NCBI GenBank assembly: GCA_949987565.1
Contig: OX465105.1
Coordinates: 3,004,496 to 3,068,495 of the forward strand
DNA length: 64,000 nucleotides
Direction: 5' to 3'
From: Luidia sarsii
Lineage: Eukaryota; Echinodermata; Asteroidea; Paxillosida; Luidiidae
The position numbers and the translations under genes are program-made. Positions within the stretch are counted from its first letter, which is position 1; each line of letters begins with the position of its first letter. The notes beneath the pieces are model-generated. The model ran no database searches, was not told where the DNA came from, and was given only the letters and a program-made list of their open reading frames with translations. Positions 13,301-21,094 of the stretch are shown in pieces.

Positions 13301-16300
13301 CTAGCCCTTAGACGGGTGGAGGTGCTTCCCAAATACAGTAGTCACCTATCTTTGCTATGGAAGGAGCATTTCACCATTATCTGCCGCATAAACCATTCAA
13401 AGATGTGTATCTCAAAGGATCACACCCCTATTTTTAATCACCCGCAAACAACATATTTTTGAATCCCAATCAATTTTCCCCCGCCTATGTTTGTTAGAAG
13501 ACAGAAGCAAGGACAGTTTAAGCTCTCCAATCAAAGTGTCAGGGGCAATGTTTCAAGCTGCCCACTCTCTCAACACACTTCCACAGCCACGTACTGTAAT
13601 AAGTTGTACTGCACCCATTGTAATGTACCCATTTTAAAGCCCCTACATGTACACATCACTGGTAAGACCAAAAAACAGAAATGTTCACAGATTTACATGA
13701 AACCTATACAGTTTGAAGATGGTTATAGTAGAAACCTCGCACTGAAATATATCAGCCTAAAACGCTGTATTTTTTTAGAAATGAGTCAAAGAAATCGCTT
13801 AGGTCTCACCAAGATCTAAATGTTTTTTTGGAACAATTGGTTGAATGCAACATTTTCGCAAAACAAATGATGCAGTTTTCACAATTTTCTCAACTCGGTT
13901 GGCGGATTGAGCTGACATTTTCACAGGTGTGCTATTTCGTGCATATGTTGGATCAGACAACGTACGGATGCTATTCTTTGACCCCGACCAATGCTGTGTT
14001 ATCCCTTTAAACATCTGGTGAATGTTCAGCCCAGACACTGCAAGGCTGCAGCTGTGAGCAGTGAGCAGTGAGGAGTTGGAATCTAGGGCAGGCGTTTGCA
14101 TTCCCCCATCTCTGGTTTCTGACCAAATCACCCGGGCAAGGTTTAAGACGGTTTAATGGTTCCAACCATTAGCACACAGGGAAATTAAATTTGGACTGGC
14201 ATGCTGGTTGGGGTAATCACATTGCCCAAGCTCAGGAATTGATCCAAAGAGGTTCCCTATTATAGTTATTCATTCAACTCTCTTTCTCCATCAAGCCTTT
14301 GAACCGACAAAAACAGTTTGATTTTGGTATGTCTTCTTTCTGTTTGGGGTTTGGGGATATTCTGCTAGTACAGTGGATCATCGCTATAACAAACGCCAAT
14401 ATACCGAACATTCGGCAATAACGAACATGCCCTTTGGCTCCCGATTTTTGTGTACATAATATGTGGCCGCAAGTGCTATATATAACAAATTACCGCTACA
14501 TCGAACAATTGTCATGGATCCATTATGTTTGTTATACCGACGTTCCACTATATCATACAAGACTAACAGTACACATGTCTACAGCAGTGCTCACAAAACT
14601 GCTGCATATAAAGGACATTGGTGCTGGAAATTTGACAAGAAGGCGAACTAAAAATGCATCTGTAGCATATAAGGATGGTATAACATACCGGTACATATGG
14701 TTATATGCACAACATCCAGACAGATCCAAAATTATATGACTGATTTTTTTTTTTTATGGCACACAGCTATTTGTTAAAGACACTACTTGTTATTGCAGGA
14801 ACATTAGGCAGACATCGCTTGGCTATGATGAATGTGAGGTACGTGTATCTGCCAAGTATTTTAACTATCATTAAATCCTGTTTTTCCGACGACCCAACTC
14901 ACTCACCTGTTCCTTGAAGGAGGGTTCTTTCACTGCAATGTCCGTCAGCAATGTGGTCAAACAGAAGGAGTAGTTCTCACTCATGGGTAAACCTGACAAC
15001 AAGAACCAACACAAAATGCCAATCAGAATGGCTTCAAATTGGGCAGGAAAAAGACTGGCATACATTCTGTTACCAAACCTTTTAGAGCTCATTCTACAGT
15101 AGGGCCTATGTACAAGACAAGTACATGTACATACAATGTACAGTTTGTAATTTTGTATGAACACTGAACAGTATTTACTTTTTAAAGCTCATTCTATGTA
15201 CACAGTACATATGTATACACTATACACTGTATTTACCTTCTAAAGCTCATTCTACATGTACATGTATATATTTACCTTCTAAAGCTCATTCTACACATGT
15301 TCATACATATTTTTACCTTTTAAAGACAATTATATACTTGTACATCTTTATACCTTTTAAAGCTAATTAAATGTACATCTTTACCTTTTAAAGCTAATTA
15401 TATGTACATCTTTTAAAGCTCATTCTACATGTGCATATATACATTACCTTTCAAAGATAGTTATATGTACATGATCTAAGTACCTTTTAAAGCTCATTAT
15501 TGTACATCATTACATTCTACATACATGTACCTTTTAAAGCTCATTCTAAGTGCATACATGCATGTACACATTGTACAGTAGGCCTATATTTTCATATCTA
15601 CTTTTAAAGCTCATTCTACTCGTACATATTTACCTTTTATGGTAAATTATGGCTCATTCTACGTACACATTTTTATTCTATATTATGTACCTTTTAAAGC
15701 TCATTCTACTTGTACATGTAAATACCTTCAATGGTAAATTATGGCTCATTCTGTGTCCATATTTACCTTTTAAATATCTGAATTTGTACAACTCATTCTC
15801 TAAACAAAGCTCCCTTGTAACATTTATTATACAGCGTGTATGTCTTTGCATTTTAGAACACATTGTGGGCTTGGATAACCCAAAAATAAATACACTTGAC
15901 TATACTGGAGTACATACATAAATTACATGTACATTTACTGTATGTGTACAAATATCCCATAGAGCATGTATGTTCGATTTTGCCAAAAAACATTTACATT
16001 GGGATTTAGCAGCGCCTTTTGACTGCACATTCAAATTAGCCATTTCAGGCACATTCTAGACAAAGTACACACTGCATACATTGAGAGCAGCCTTCTGTGT
16101 ATGGTCAGGCCTTTTTATCATAGAGCAAATTCCCACAGATGTGCTTTTAAAGAGAGATGGCAGACTGCCACTGCCAGTGAATGATGAATTACCACAGCCT
16201 GCCCTCACATCACCTCATACCTGCACGTACACTACACAGTGCACACACATACCGTGCATGTACAGAGTACTGTACATGCATGCACTCCATACTTGTACTG

Positions 16301-19300
16301 TGGAGAACGGTGACAGAGACTATCTATCAAAGCAGATCGTGCACAAGTGAGCATCCATTTTAATCAACGGATCGGTTCCGAGGAAATTGGAAATGAAAGA
16401 CTCCAAAGCAAGTCAAGCGTTGCAGCATTAAAGTGGCCATCATTCTACCACTGTATAGATCTACATTGTGGGTAGACGACTTGAGTTTAGACAGTGGCCT
16501 AACTAGTAACTACAAATGGCCACTCAAGGTGGCCTTCGACCATTCCAAAACTTAGGAGACAGTGGCCTAACAGTAGGTCAGCAGCGGCCTCAAACTGTGG
16601 CCTCATTAACTAAGAACCTACCTATACATAAAAACTGGATTCAGTGGCTTAGCTTGAGCCACTAAAACTGGCCTTAGACCACCTGAACCTGAAACCCCTA
16701 GATACTCAGTGGCCTTAATAGCTACATGTAAAACTGTGGCCTAACTAGCCACTGAAAAAAATTGCAGGTGCAGCTATATGTAGCTCCCTGATGGTCTGAT
16801 TAGATGCCAAAGCCATTTTAAAATCTGCTGGCCTCCAAAGGAGTCTACTAGCCATGTTCATTTGCTTTGGTGGCCGTGAAAATAAAATTGTAAGTCCATA
16901 ATCATTAACAAGATTTGACCATATATATTTGTTTAACTAGTCAGCTGGGCTGGCAGAGTTAATTTTTAACTAGCCAGGCAATTTTTTCAACCGGCCTGCA
17001 GTTTTTGGAGCCCACACTTTTTGGATCTGGAAAGTTTCTTTGGCCATCCAGGCCAGTAAGGGTTGGCCTTCAAACAGCCTAGGACAATTACAACTGTCAT
17101 TTGACCGGTGGGCAACTACAAAACTCAAACCCTGACCAGCGTTCCAGAGACCATGTGTGATGAATCAGCAGTGTATACTACCAGTACACACAAGTAGCTG
17201 TACACTGTATGCATTATGATTATAGGAGGTTGAGTTTCTTTATTAAAATGCCGGGAGTCAAAATCCATTGCTGCTTGAAGTGGATTTAGGAAAACACCTG
17301 CCTTAGTGTGGTGGTGTACAGTGATATGATAAATACACAGTGTAAATGTTCAATAATACTCTCTAGTCATCACGGACGACAGCCATTTCAATAACTGAAA
17401 TAGCATTTTCAAACAAACAAGTTAAAAACAGGAAACTGTTCAAATATCAAGTGAAAATGGCTGGGAAAATTTGACTGGACAAGGATTTGAACACAGGCCT
17501 GTGGTTTTACATGTACTAGTGTTCTACCACAGAACTGGCAGGAGGCAGCCTTTCTGAATAGTCCACTATTGTTACTGGGATGGGGTCATCAGTCACATCA
17601 CAGATATGTGCCACCTTTCAACCTTTTCCCCAGCTCTAAAGAGGGTCAGGTACCCATTCGCTCCTGGGTGGACAGAGAGAGTTGGCCAGCTTCTGCTTCG
17701 AGTGGATGTTGAACCAGGAACCTTCTGAACGGCAGACAAAAGCTCTAATGTGGAAGGTTTGTGGTGACACCATGTAGCGCTTCTCTTTCAAGAAAGAGTG
17801 TGGCTCTGAAAAGAGCCGGAGTTGACACCATGTAGCACTTCTCTTTCAAGAAGGGGTGTTGCTCTGAAAAGAGCCGGTAACTCAATGTTTCGGGTTCCAA
17901 ATATCATCGGTGTATACATATGCCTGGTGAAAGCATCTTTTCAGAGCCACACTCCTTCTTGAAAGAGAAGTGCTACATGGTGTCACCGCAAACCTTCCAC
18001 TTAGTATTTCCAAACCTTCAAGTCTTACGGAAGCTCTAAAGTTCTAAATTACTGAGCTAACACTCTGCCGGCCTACCATGGCTACTGGGACTCCATGAAG
18101 GAGGAAAGCAGGAAGCTGGTATGGACTTACTCTCTTTGGCTTTGTAGCCAGCCTGCTCCTGCCATTGTGCAAAAGGAAGTCCTCTCATAAGCTCCAGCAG
18201 ATATGAAACCAGTTTCTCTTGGTACTGGAGAACCAAAAATCGAGAATGGAATGAGATTTGTCAGAGTTAACTGAGAGCTGGGAAGACATTATTGTAAGAA
18301 CACATCTGGGTATTTAAGATGCATCAATTTGCAGGAATGAGGGCCTTGTGTGTTTTTGTCACTGTAGGAAAATGTAGGATCCAGGTTACTTGGCCCAATG
18401 TGAAGGATGAGGATTTGGGAGGATTGAGGCTACTTGGGGTCAACACCAAAATATGATTTTAAAGGATTCAGGCCATTTTGTCAATGGTAACACATTATCA
18501 CAAAAATCATTCTTCAGGTAGAATAACCCTAACCTACCCAAATCCTACAGAATCCTATTTCCCTACGGGAGGAATTTGTAGGATTGAGGGCACTTGGTAC
18601 ATGCACAGTACGTAGTTGATGTATTGTATAAATTTGCAGGATTGAGGGCATATTGGTGTTTTTGTCACTGTAGGAAAATGTAGGATCCAGGTTACTGGGC
18701 CCAATGTGATGGAGGATGATTTGGGAGGATTGAGGCTAATTGGGGCCAACACCACAATACAATTTTAAAGGATTCAAGCTATTTGGTCAATGGTAATACA
18801 TTATCACAAAAACCATTCATTCCGCACCTGCCCAAATCCTACAGAATCCCATTTCCCTACTCTGACTCCTTCTGTTCTGGACTCCTGACTGAAGTCAACT
18901 GAGGCACAACAAGCCACCATGGAGAGTCTCAAAGCCTTACCTTCATGCCGGACTCCAGGAGGAATATTCCTAGGGCAGCCACGGCATCCTGGCGGCGTGG
19001 GTCGATACGATGAACTTTGCCCCCCAGTGTGGTCGCCTGCGGACACATCTGCTGCAACTGATGCACCTGGACAGTTGCAAAAAAAACGCAACGAAAAAAC
19101 AACCAGGATGAAGACAGGATGAATTCGGAGCTCCTGATGTTACGATTTAGGAATATGGCTAAAAATAGCCACGGCAAGGAATCATGGGATACACAAGGGT
19201 CAATATGGCATCACCGCGCAGTTATGTTTTGACAGTCCGAGTGAAATTGCCATGACAACAGATACAACAAATTTGTTTGTCTGATCGACCAAGAAAATAT

Positions 19301-19973
19301 ACCATGATGCTTTGTGGAGAGCGCCCTCTCTTGGTGAAAATGCTAACTACGATAAACCCTATCCCAGCAAGACCTTTCAGGTTTCTCATTCTGCAATTGA
19401 CAAAGGTCCTGCTGGGAACGAAACATCAGGCCCTCTAAATTTATCGCATTCTTTTGCATTTCTAGTCAGTAAACAATTCTCCATGCAAGATGGCTGCCGA
19501 TTACGGAGCTTCAGAGAGAGCATTTCTTAAATTAAAATGGGAACGGCAATTAATTGACGCCTCGTCTCTCTATTTCAAGCCAAAATATCATTTTGGCCAA
19601 TAATTTAAAAAGTCTGCCATCGCTTACGGTAATTTTGCACGCAATTTGGGTGTGTTGACGCTACGTTAATGCCGTGTTGACGCCAATTAGTATTACCGCA
19701 ATTCACTGCACTGGCAATACTACTCAATAAGCACCTGACCAGTGACTGACACTGCATTACTGAGTCAGTGAGTGATATTAGCCGGCACCAAAACAACATA
19801 CCGACAACCAGTTTTGTGAATTAACACGCCAGAAAGACAGCCTCTCCACCAAGCTGTACGACTGACAAAGGCCAGGGGCTTACCTTTTCCCATGGTGGGT
19901 TTTCTAACTTGGCCAACGAGCGAGCCAAATGCTGAAGGGAAGTGGCGAAAACACTCCCACAACGGGGCGCCAT
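1068..19973 (-). CDS. PI4KA: Phosphatidylinositol 4-kinase alpha, N-terminal part (10 exons, gene continues off the left edge)
   Basis: Type III PI 4-kinase that converts phosphatidylinositol to PI4P, mainly at the plasma membrane with EFR3, TTC7 and FAM126 partners. Coding exons in transcript order: 19973-19884, 19066-18941, 18224-18131, 14992-14907, 5321-5249, 4805-4267, 3555-3393, 3025-2831, 2342-2242, 1312-1068. Together 1712 nt, 570 residues plus two bases. All junctions have GT/AG sites and matching phases. Recognition rests on motifs shared with animal PI4KA: LARSL in exon 1, MCP and DAVxALGIFLxES in exon 2, FCLxTLLxDxA in exon 4, ANAACVD and VWAVKDEQG in exon 8, AHxPLLxCCL in exon 9, SLRDFL and LRDxxIxNxCR in exon 10. 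This is the helical-solenoid N-terminal region; the kinase domain is outside the window. The start ATG has A at -3 and G at +4. The first exon is shorter than in vertebrates. A glycine/serine-rich stretch fills exon 6. Confidence 0.94.
1299..1605. repeat. Three imperfect repeats overlapping a PI4KA splice acceptor
   Basis: Segments beginning CAAGGTG at about 1299, 1421 and 1537 share CAAGGTGNCT, a G-rich run, GGTTACC and a later GAGATTAC/GATTACGG, roughly 120 bp apart. The first copy contains the acceptor of PI4KA exon 10. On the minus strand the other two copies keep parts of the polypyrimidine tract, and the third reads CCCTAG before GCACC, an AG that could act as a decoy. Confidence 0.6.
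1859..2048. mobile_element. Hairpin element, family B
   Basis: About 190 bp with long inverted arms. The left arm starts CAATATAG then GGTTTGCGATGACACCATG; the right arm ends CATGGTGTCACTGCAAACC then CTATATTG. The arms also pair through TATAAAGTCTCTTAAAGGAAG and its complement. Same family as 10354-10506, 17750-18000, 30547-30794, 31109-31240 and 49861-50085. No coding capacity. Lies in a PI4KA intron. Confidence 0.85.
2242..2342 (-). CDS. PI4KA: PI4KA exon 9
   Basis: Residues about 457-489, ending HIPLLHCCLE. The acceptor TCTGAAG at 2344-2343 and the phase-1 end of the previous exon rebuild DEQGGDSLLGRMTEKL, which parallels the vertebrate DEQGAENLCIKLSEKL. The donor GAG|GTAAGT falls at 2242/2241, phase 0. 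Confidence 0.92.
2543..2614. mobile_element. Hairpin element family A, core only
   Basis: Inverted repeat: GACGTTTCGATCCTAGCAGG, then ACCTTTCTCAAAGACAT, a short ACATGTAT loop, and the complement of the second half (ATGTCTTTGAGAAAGGTCCT). Truncated member of the family best preserved at 25653-25828. A T-rich run lies just upstream at 2467-2530. Confidence 0.8.
2831..3025 (-). CDS. PI4KA: PI4KA exon 8
   Basis: Residues about 392-455, from GLPEVLIDGVQSFVHEL to RANAACVDMLVWAVKDEQ. The last segment is nearly identical to vertebrate PI4KA. Acceptor TTACCAG at 3027-3026; donor CAAG|GTAGAC at 2831. Starts and ends in phase 1. Confidence 0.95.
3057..3300. mobile_element. Partial copy of a dispersed element, family E
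   Basis: Shares about 240 bp with the elements at 11338-11778, 13634-14010 and 26664-27023, including GTTTCTACTATAACCATCTT and the terminal TACCAATGTTGTGTAGGGGC. The half carrying the other terminus is missing. No coding capacity. Confidence 0.75.
3393..3555 (-). CDS. PI4KA: PI4KA exon 7
   Basis: Residues about 337-390, AKLLINAQTLSELDNAAKA through LLLKHLLQHSE. It matches the vertebrate stretch EEAVLKSLDAIVASV and following helices in length and spacing, with weaker identity. Acceptor TTTTCAG at 3557-3556, phase 0; donor GAAG|GTGAGA at 3393. The acceptor lies inside a 167-bp tandem duplication. Confidence 0.88.
3544..3877. repeat. 167-bp tandem duplication copying the PI4KA exon 7 acceptor
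   Basis: Copy 1 is 3544-3710 and copy 2 is 3711-3877, both starting CAACAGCTTGGCCTGAAAAG and nearly identical. Each contains the minus-strand acceptor CTCTTTTCAG plus the first 12 bases of the exon. In the transcript the duplicate copy comes first, so it is a decoy acceptor. Use of the decoy reads AKLLSR and then a TAA. Confidence 0.93.
3601..3990. mobile_element. Degenerate family B hairpin remnants
   Basis: Contains GATGATAGTTGGAATCCAGC, GCCACACTCC and GTGTCACC motifs typical of family B (compare 30547-30794), partly swept into the 167-bp tandem duplication. The trailing GGCCATGCAAACCTTCAAAT also matches the outer arm of other copies. Confidence 0.6.
4044..4125 (+). mobile_element. tRNA-derived SINE fragment, family 2
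   Basis: Contains a B-box-like GGGTTCAATTCCCGCCC followed by the CTGCCTGATT/AATCAGGCA stem that recurs at 51432-51640 and 62608-62730. No intact tRNA fold is expected. Confidence 0.6.
4267..4805 (-). CDS. PI4KA: PI4KA exon 6, long and GC-rich
   Basis: Residues about 158-336, 539 nt. It opens with FLCHLTVPSLLGVARALGR, which tracks the vertebrate YLCKYAIPCLIGISRAFGR, and includes STFRPIVSPTM, similar to the vertebrate FRSILPS segment. The middle is a low-complexity region rich in G, S, D and H. The end, FHTDQLQVILKV, resumes family helices. Acceptor GCTGCTAG at 4807-4806 and donor GTT|GTAAGC at 4267. Its GC content is far above the surrounding introns. Confidence 0.9.
4850..5170. mobile_element. 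Cluster of family A hairpin fragments
   Basis: Three pieces: AGAGGGCCTGACGTTTCGAT at 4859-4880, a decayed GCCCGATGCTTCAATCCTGG at about 4950, and a short inverted pair at 5098-5170 with GATGTTTCGATCCGAGCAGG and its complement ending ACATCAGGCCC. Confidence 0.65.
5249..5321 (-). CDS. PI4KA: PI4KA exon 5
   Basis: 73 nt, residues about 133-156, ILTAQLEAFQTLARLCHQAV then EQPQ. It corresponds to the vertebrate [20 protein letters not shown] helix. Acceptor TTCCAG at 5323-5322 and donor CAAG|GTGAGG at 5249. Phase 0 in, phase 1 out, which joins exactly to exon 6. Confidence 0.9.
5408..5806. mobile_element. Family A element, long version with internal sequence
   Basis: About 400 bp. Left end AAAAAATGTTGCAAACTGCT, right end AGTTTGCAACATTTTTGTG. 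After the usual GGGCCTGACGTTT block it carries a purine-rich interior (about 5530-5700) that is repeated at 37965-38105. It shows that the short hairpins are deletion derivatives of a larger element. No ORF of note. Confidence 0.75.
5807..6786. other. Intron sequence without recognisable features
   Basis: Part of the 9.6-kb PI4KA intron between exons 4 and 5. I see only AT-rich unique sequence and short homopolymers. Confidence 0.6.
6787..7250. repeat. GGATT-rich dispersed repeat, copy 1
   Basis: Starts CCCCAAATCCTACAGAATCC and repeats TAGGATT or CAGGATT words many times. It shares TTTTGTCACTGNAGGAAAAT and GGCCCAATGTGATGGAGGAT with 18310-18860. Function unknown. Confidence 0.7.
7436..7735. 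repeat. Decayed family A hairpin followed by SINE family 1 body
   Basis: At 7436-7520 GGCGTGATGTTTCAATCTTG pairs loosely with TTTAAGAGAAGCCCTGCTAA. At 7562-7735 the sequence matches the non-tRNA body of SINE family 1 (GGGGCGCCAGTCAGAAGCAT, TTGTAAACCTGGCTACAGCA). Confidence 0.6.
7861..8142. repeat. Foldback with two nested inverted repeats
   Basis: Outer arms contain TAACAAAGAGTCTTAACCAC and GTGGTTAAGACTCTTTGTTA. A second pair of about 65 bp, AAAGCTGATCTTGTTGCCTC through CACATGC and its complement ending at 8142, uses the same centre region. It overlaps the end of a retrotransposon coding fragment. Confidence 0.8.
8056..8397 (-). pseudogene. Ty3/gypsy-type retrotransposon pol fragment (integrase C-terminal region)
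   Basis: About 113 codons. The segment HVFVRVDGAKKKNPLQPQYD followed by GPYRVI is characteristic of the region after the integrase core in gypsy-like Pol. I see no integrase catalytic core, reverse transcriptase, gag or LTR in the window, so this is a 5'- and 3'-truncated relic inside a PI4KA intron. The last 30 codons run into the foldback at 7861-8142, suggesting rearrangement. Antisense to nothing here; it lies in the same sense as PI4KA. Confidence 0.75.
8448..8612. repeat. CT-rich microsatellite
   Basis: Polypyrimidine run of CTCTC and CCCT words. Open reading frames on either strand here are composition artefacts. Confidence 0.9.
9119..9487. mobile_element. Non-autonomous DNA element, family F
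   Basis: About 370 bp. Left end TTAAAGGCCAATACAACATT, right end ACCAATGTTGTACATGTATA then GGACCTTTAA. The complement of this element lies at 36476-36856, sharing TTCTCGAGAAATCTTCACTC and GAGTAATAAACTTTT. The inner ACAACATTGG terminus resembles family E. Confidence 0.8.
10011..10085 (+). mobile_element. tRNA-derived SINE family 1, tRNA-like head
   Basis: GGGCTGGATAGATCAGGTGG (A-box region) and GGTCTCGGGTTTAAGTCC (B-box region) at tRNA spacing. The same unit recurs at 21893, 22764, 34229, 56428 and inverted at 60778. No acceptor-stem pairing, so not a working tRNA gene. Confidence 0.75.
10089..10238. mobile_element. Hairpin element with CACTAAC ends
   Basis: 150 bp. Left arm CACTAACGCTTTGCGATCAT through ATCGATCGCTAAG; right arm CTTAGCGATCGATTAGGCAT through AAAGTGTTAGTG. 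Arms of about 45 bp with a few mismatches. It abuts the SINE at 10011-10085. Confidence 0.85.
10354..10506. mobile_element. Hairpin element, family B, decayed
   Basis: Left GAGGGTTTGCAGTGACACCA, right GTGTCACCGCAAATCCTCCT, flanked by TATATTA and TATATTG. One arm is partly deleted. Confidence 0.75.
10696..10880. repeat. GC-rich dispersed repeat, copy 1
   Basis: Shares CGCGCGTTCTCGGC, CCCTGGCGG, GATCCTGTTCCGAGTGCAG and GAACAGACCG blocks with 31700-31860, and a short tail with 50425-50460. It stands out against the AT-rich surroundings. No coding potential recognised. Confidence 0.7.
11338..11778. mobile_element. Non-autonomous DNA element, family E
   Basis: About 440 bp with inverted ends: GATAACACAACATTGGTCGA at left and TTTACCAATGTTGTGTTGGG at right. 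It is the complement of the copies at 13634-14010 and 26664-27023. An ACATGTAC microsatellite lies in the middle (11560-11600). Confidence 0.85.
11779..13633. other. Intron sequence, no gene or repeat recognised
   Basis: Unique AT-rich sequence of the large PI4KA intron. Two short related segments at about 12590 and 12670 (TCAGNGCGTATTGATTGACA) form a local duplication of about 80 bp. Confidence 0.55.
13634..14010. mobile_element. Non-autonomous DNA element, family E
   Basis: Begins TTAAAGCCCCTACATGTACA and ends GACCAATGCTGTGTTATCCC then TTTAA. Internal blocks GATGGTTATAGTAGAAACCT and GTGTGCTATTTCGTGCATAT are shared with 26664-27023. Confidence 0.85.
14371..14549. mobile_element. Short pogo/mariner-like inverted-repeat element
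   Basis: Left CAGTGGATCATCGCTATAAC then AAAC, right GTTATACCGACGTTCCACTA. The ends are imperfect complements over about 24 bp, flanked by TA. This terminus style resembles Tigger/pogo non-autonomous elements; the assignment is tentative. Confidence 0.5.
14907..14992 (-). CDS. PI4KA: PI4KA exon 4
   Basis: Residues about 105-132, LPMSENYSFCLTTLLTDIAV then KEPSFKEQ, matching vertebrate [20 protein letters not shown]. Acceptor TTGTCAG at 14994-14993; donor CAG|GTGAGT at 14907. Phase 1 in and phase 0 out fit the neighbours. Confidence 0.94.
15165..15790. repeat. Degenerate minisatellite TTTAAAGCTCATTCTA
   Basis: About fifteen irregular copies of a unit built from TTACCTTTTAAAGCTCATTC and ACATGTACAT, with unit length drifting between about 30 and 65 bp. 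Lies in the PI4KA intron between exons 3 and 4. Confidence 0.85.
16430..17120. repeat. Degenerate AGTGGCCT-rich repeat
   Basis: CAGTGGCCTAACTAG, ACTGTGGCCT, GGTGGCCTTCGACC and related words recur irregularly. Appears to be an old, heavily mutated tandem array. Confidence 0.55.
17750..18000. mobile_element. Hairpin element, family B, with internal duplication
   Basis: Left TGGAAGGTTTGTGGTGACAC, right GTGTCACCGCAAACCTTCCA. The left arm block ACACCATGTAGCNCTTCTCT with GAAAAGAGCCGG is present twice (17767 and 17825), so one arm is duplicated in tandem. Confidence 0.85.
18131..18224 (-). CDS. PI4KA: PI4KA exon 3
   Basis: Residues about 73-103, YQEKLVSYLLELMRGLPFAQ then WQEQAGYKAKE. It follows the vertebrate pattern VVPYLLRLLKGLPKVYW. 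Acceptor TTCTCCAG at 18226-18225; donor GAGA|GTAAGT at 18131, phase 1. Confidence 0.92.
18310..18860. repeat. GGATT-rich dispersed repeat, two tandem copies
   Basis: Two units about 295 bp apart share TTTTTGTCACTGTAGGAAAA, GGATCCAGGTTACT and CAAATCCTACAGAATCC. Related to 6787-7250. Ends about 80 bp before PI4KA exon 2 donor sequence. Confidence 0.75.
18941..19066 (-). CDS. PI4KA: PI4KA exon 2
   Basis: Exactly 42 codons, phase 0 at both ends: VHQLQQMCPQATTLGGKVHR then IDPRRQDAVAALGIFLLESG. It matches vertebrate LLCMCPVD and RRRDAVIALGIFLIES. Acceptor GTCCAG at 19068-19067; donor AAG|GTAAGG at 18941. Confidence 0.95.
19360..19477. mobile_element. Family A hairpin, decayed
   Basis: CCCAGCAAGACCTTTCAGG and AAAGGTCCTGCTGGGAACGA form the core; ACATCAGGCCCTCTAAATTT and TTTCTAGTCAGTAAACAATT belong to the right arm. 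Confidence 0.7.
19884..19973 (-). CDS. PI4KA: PI4KA exon 1 with start codon
   Basis: 30 codons from ATG at 19973: MAPRCGSVFATSLQHLARSL then AKLENPPWEK. LARSLA matches the family just before the exon 2 segment. Context AACATGG is a strong start. Donor AAAG|GTAAGC at 19884. Vertebrate proteins carry a longer glycine-rich leader here. Confidence 0.9.
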
Positions 19974-20002
19974 GTTGCCTTGAAAACTACTATTAGGTGA
20001 AC

Positions 20003-20091
20003 TACGGAAGCATAGAACTGCCAAGCAGGAAAATAATTTATCCCAGCTATAGTGCATGTAAGTAAGTACGGAAGCATAGAGCTGCCAAGCA
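20003..20091. promoter_or_regulatory. Duplicated 25-bp block in the divergent promoter
   Basis: TACGGAAGCATAGANCTGCC then AAGCA occurs at 20003-20027 and 20067-20091, 64 bp apart with one mismatch. The GGAAG core is ETS-like. Function is inferred from position only. Confidence 0.5.
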
Positions 20092-20178
20092 CGCTTCCCT
20101 ATAAGATAGCAATCATGCATGAAAATCGCCTTTAATTCCGGTGGGTTTTATCTCTCATTTATGCCTTAGCGATTTAGT

Positions 20179-20196
20179 ATCTCGTACGTACGAGAT
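20179..20196. promoter_or_regulatory. 18-bp perfect palindrome
   Basis: ATCTCGTACGTACGAGAT, each half an exact complement of the other. A dimeric binding site or chance; no factor is named. Confidence 0.45.
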
Positions 20197-20403
20197 AGAT
20201 CAAAGGAAATTATTTTTTTTCATACTTTTACTACTTTTTTCTGAGCAAAGTTTCCTCCGACGAACCAATGAGGGCGCTATTTTTTCAGAACATGATTTTT
20301 CACTGTCAATGGAGGGCGCTGAAGCAGTTTCTTCCCCGTGGCGTGAAAATGAAGTTAAGGTCTTAGGAAAGTCACCTTTCTAAGTTCTGTTTTCGCAATT
20401 TAT

Positions 20404-21094
20404 ATGGGGAATTACCAGTGCAGTAGAGGCTTGCATATGAGTGGACGACTCATTAGACGTGTAGGGACTCCAATTTTTAGCAACGTACGTTTTACTGGCC
20501 ATATTTACTCAAACTTTGGAGCCCCAAACATCTTCAAAAGGTGTAACAACATCCTCAGCAAGAAGTGTTTGTCGTCTGCTCCAAGTTCCAAACCAACTTT
20601 CTTGAGTCAGAAATCACCGGGGAAAGCTCTTTTTAGTCCAACCATACTGCCACTTGGTGGTTGGTCTGCCAGACAGAGATCCCCAGCAGGCTCTAGCCGT
20701 CCCAGACCAGCCTCGACTTGCGGTCAATCCTCGGGGGCGATGGATCTGGGGGATGTCGTCACGGAGTTGAACCGGTTGGCGCCTCTCTCCCTCGCCGAGT
20801 CCTGGGACAACGTGGGACTGCTCGTCCAGCCCACGCCGCCGCACACGGTCCGAACCCTGCTCTTGACCAACGACCTGACCGAGGCGGTACTGGACGAGGC
20901 TGTTGCTAAAAGGGCCGATATGATCCTGTCTTACCATCCGCCGATTTTCAGGCCCTTGAAGCGACTGACTATGGGGAGTGCTAAGGAACGGATCATTGTG
21001 CGTGCCATTGAGAACCGAATGGCCGTCTATTCCCCGCATACCTGCTACGACGCCCTAAAAGATGGAGTCAATGACTGGCTGGCTACTACACTCG
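20404..21094 (+). CDS. NIF3L1: NIF3L1 exon 1
   Basis: 230 codons plus one base. Three candidate starts are in frame: 20404 (T at -3), 20437 and 20740 (G at -3, G at +4). The most upstream is chosen because the acid-free leader looks like a targeting peptide. Donor CTCG|GTGCGA at 21094; reading on gives GANS and a stop. Confidence 0.88.

Larger units (their letters stand above)
19974..20403. promoter_or_regulatory. Divergent PI4KA/NIF3L1 promoter interval
   Basis: 430 bp between the two start codons on opposite strands, so it must hold both 5' UTRs and the core promoters unless upstream exons exist. It contains a duplicated 25-bp block starting TACGGAAGCATAGA at 20003 and 20067, and a perfect 18-bp palindrome centred on GTACGTAC (20179-20196). 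No clear TATA box near either start. Confidence 0.7.
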
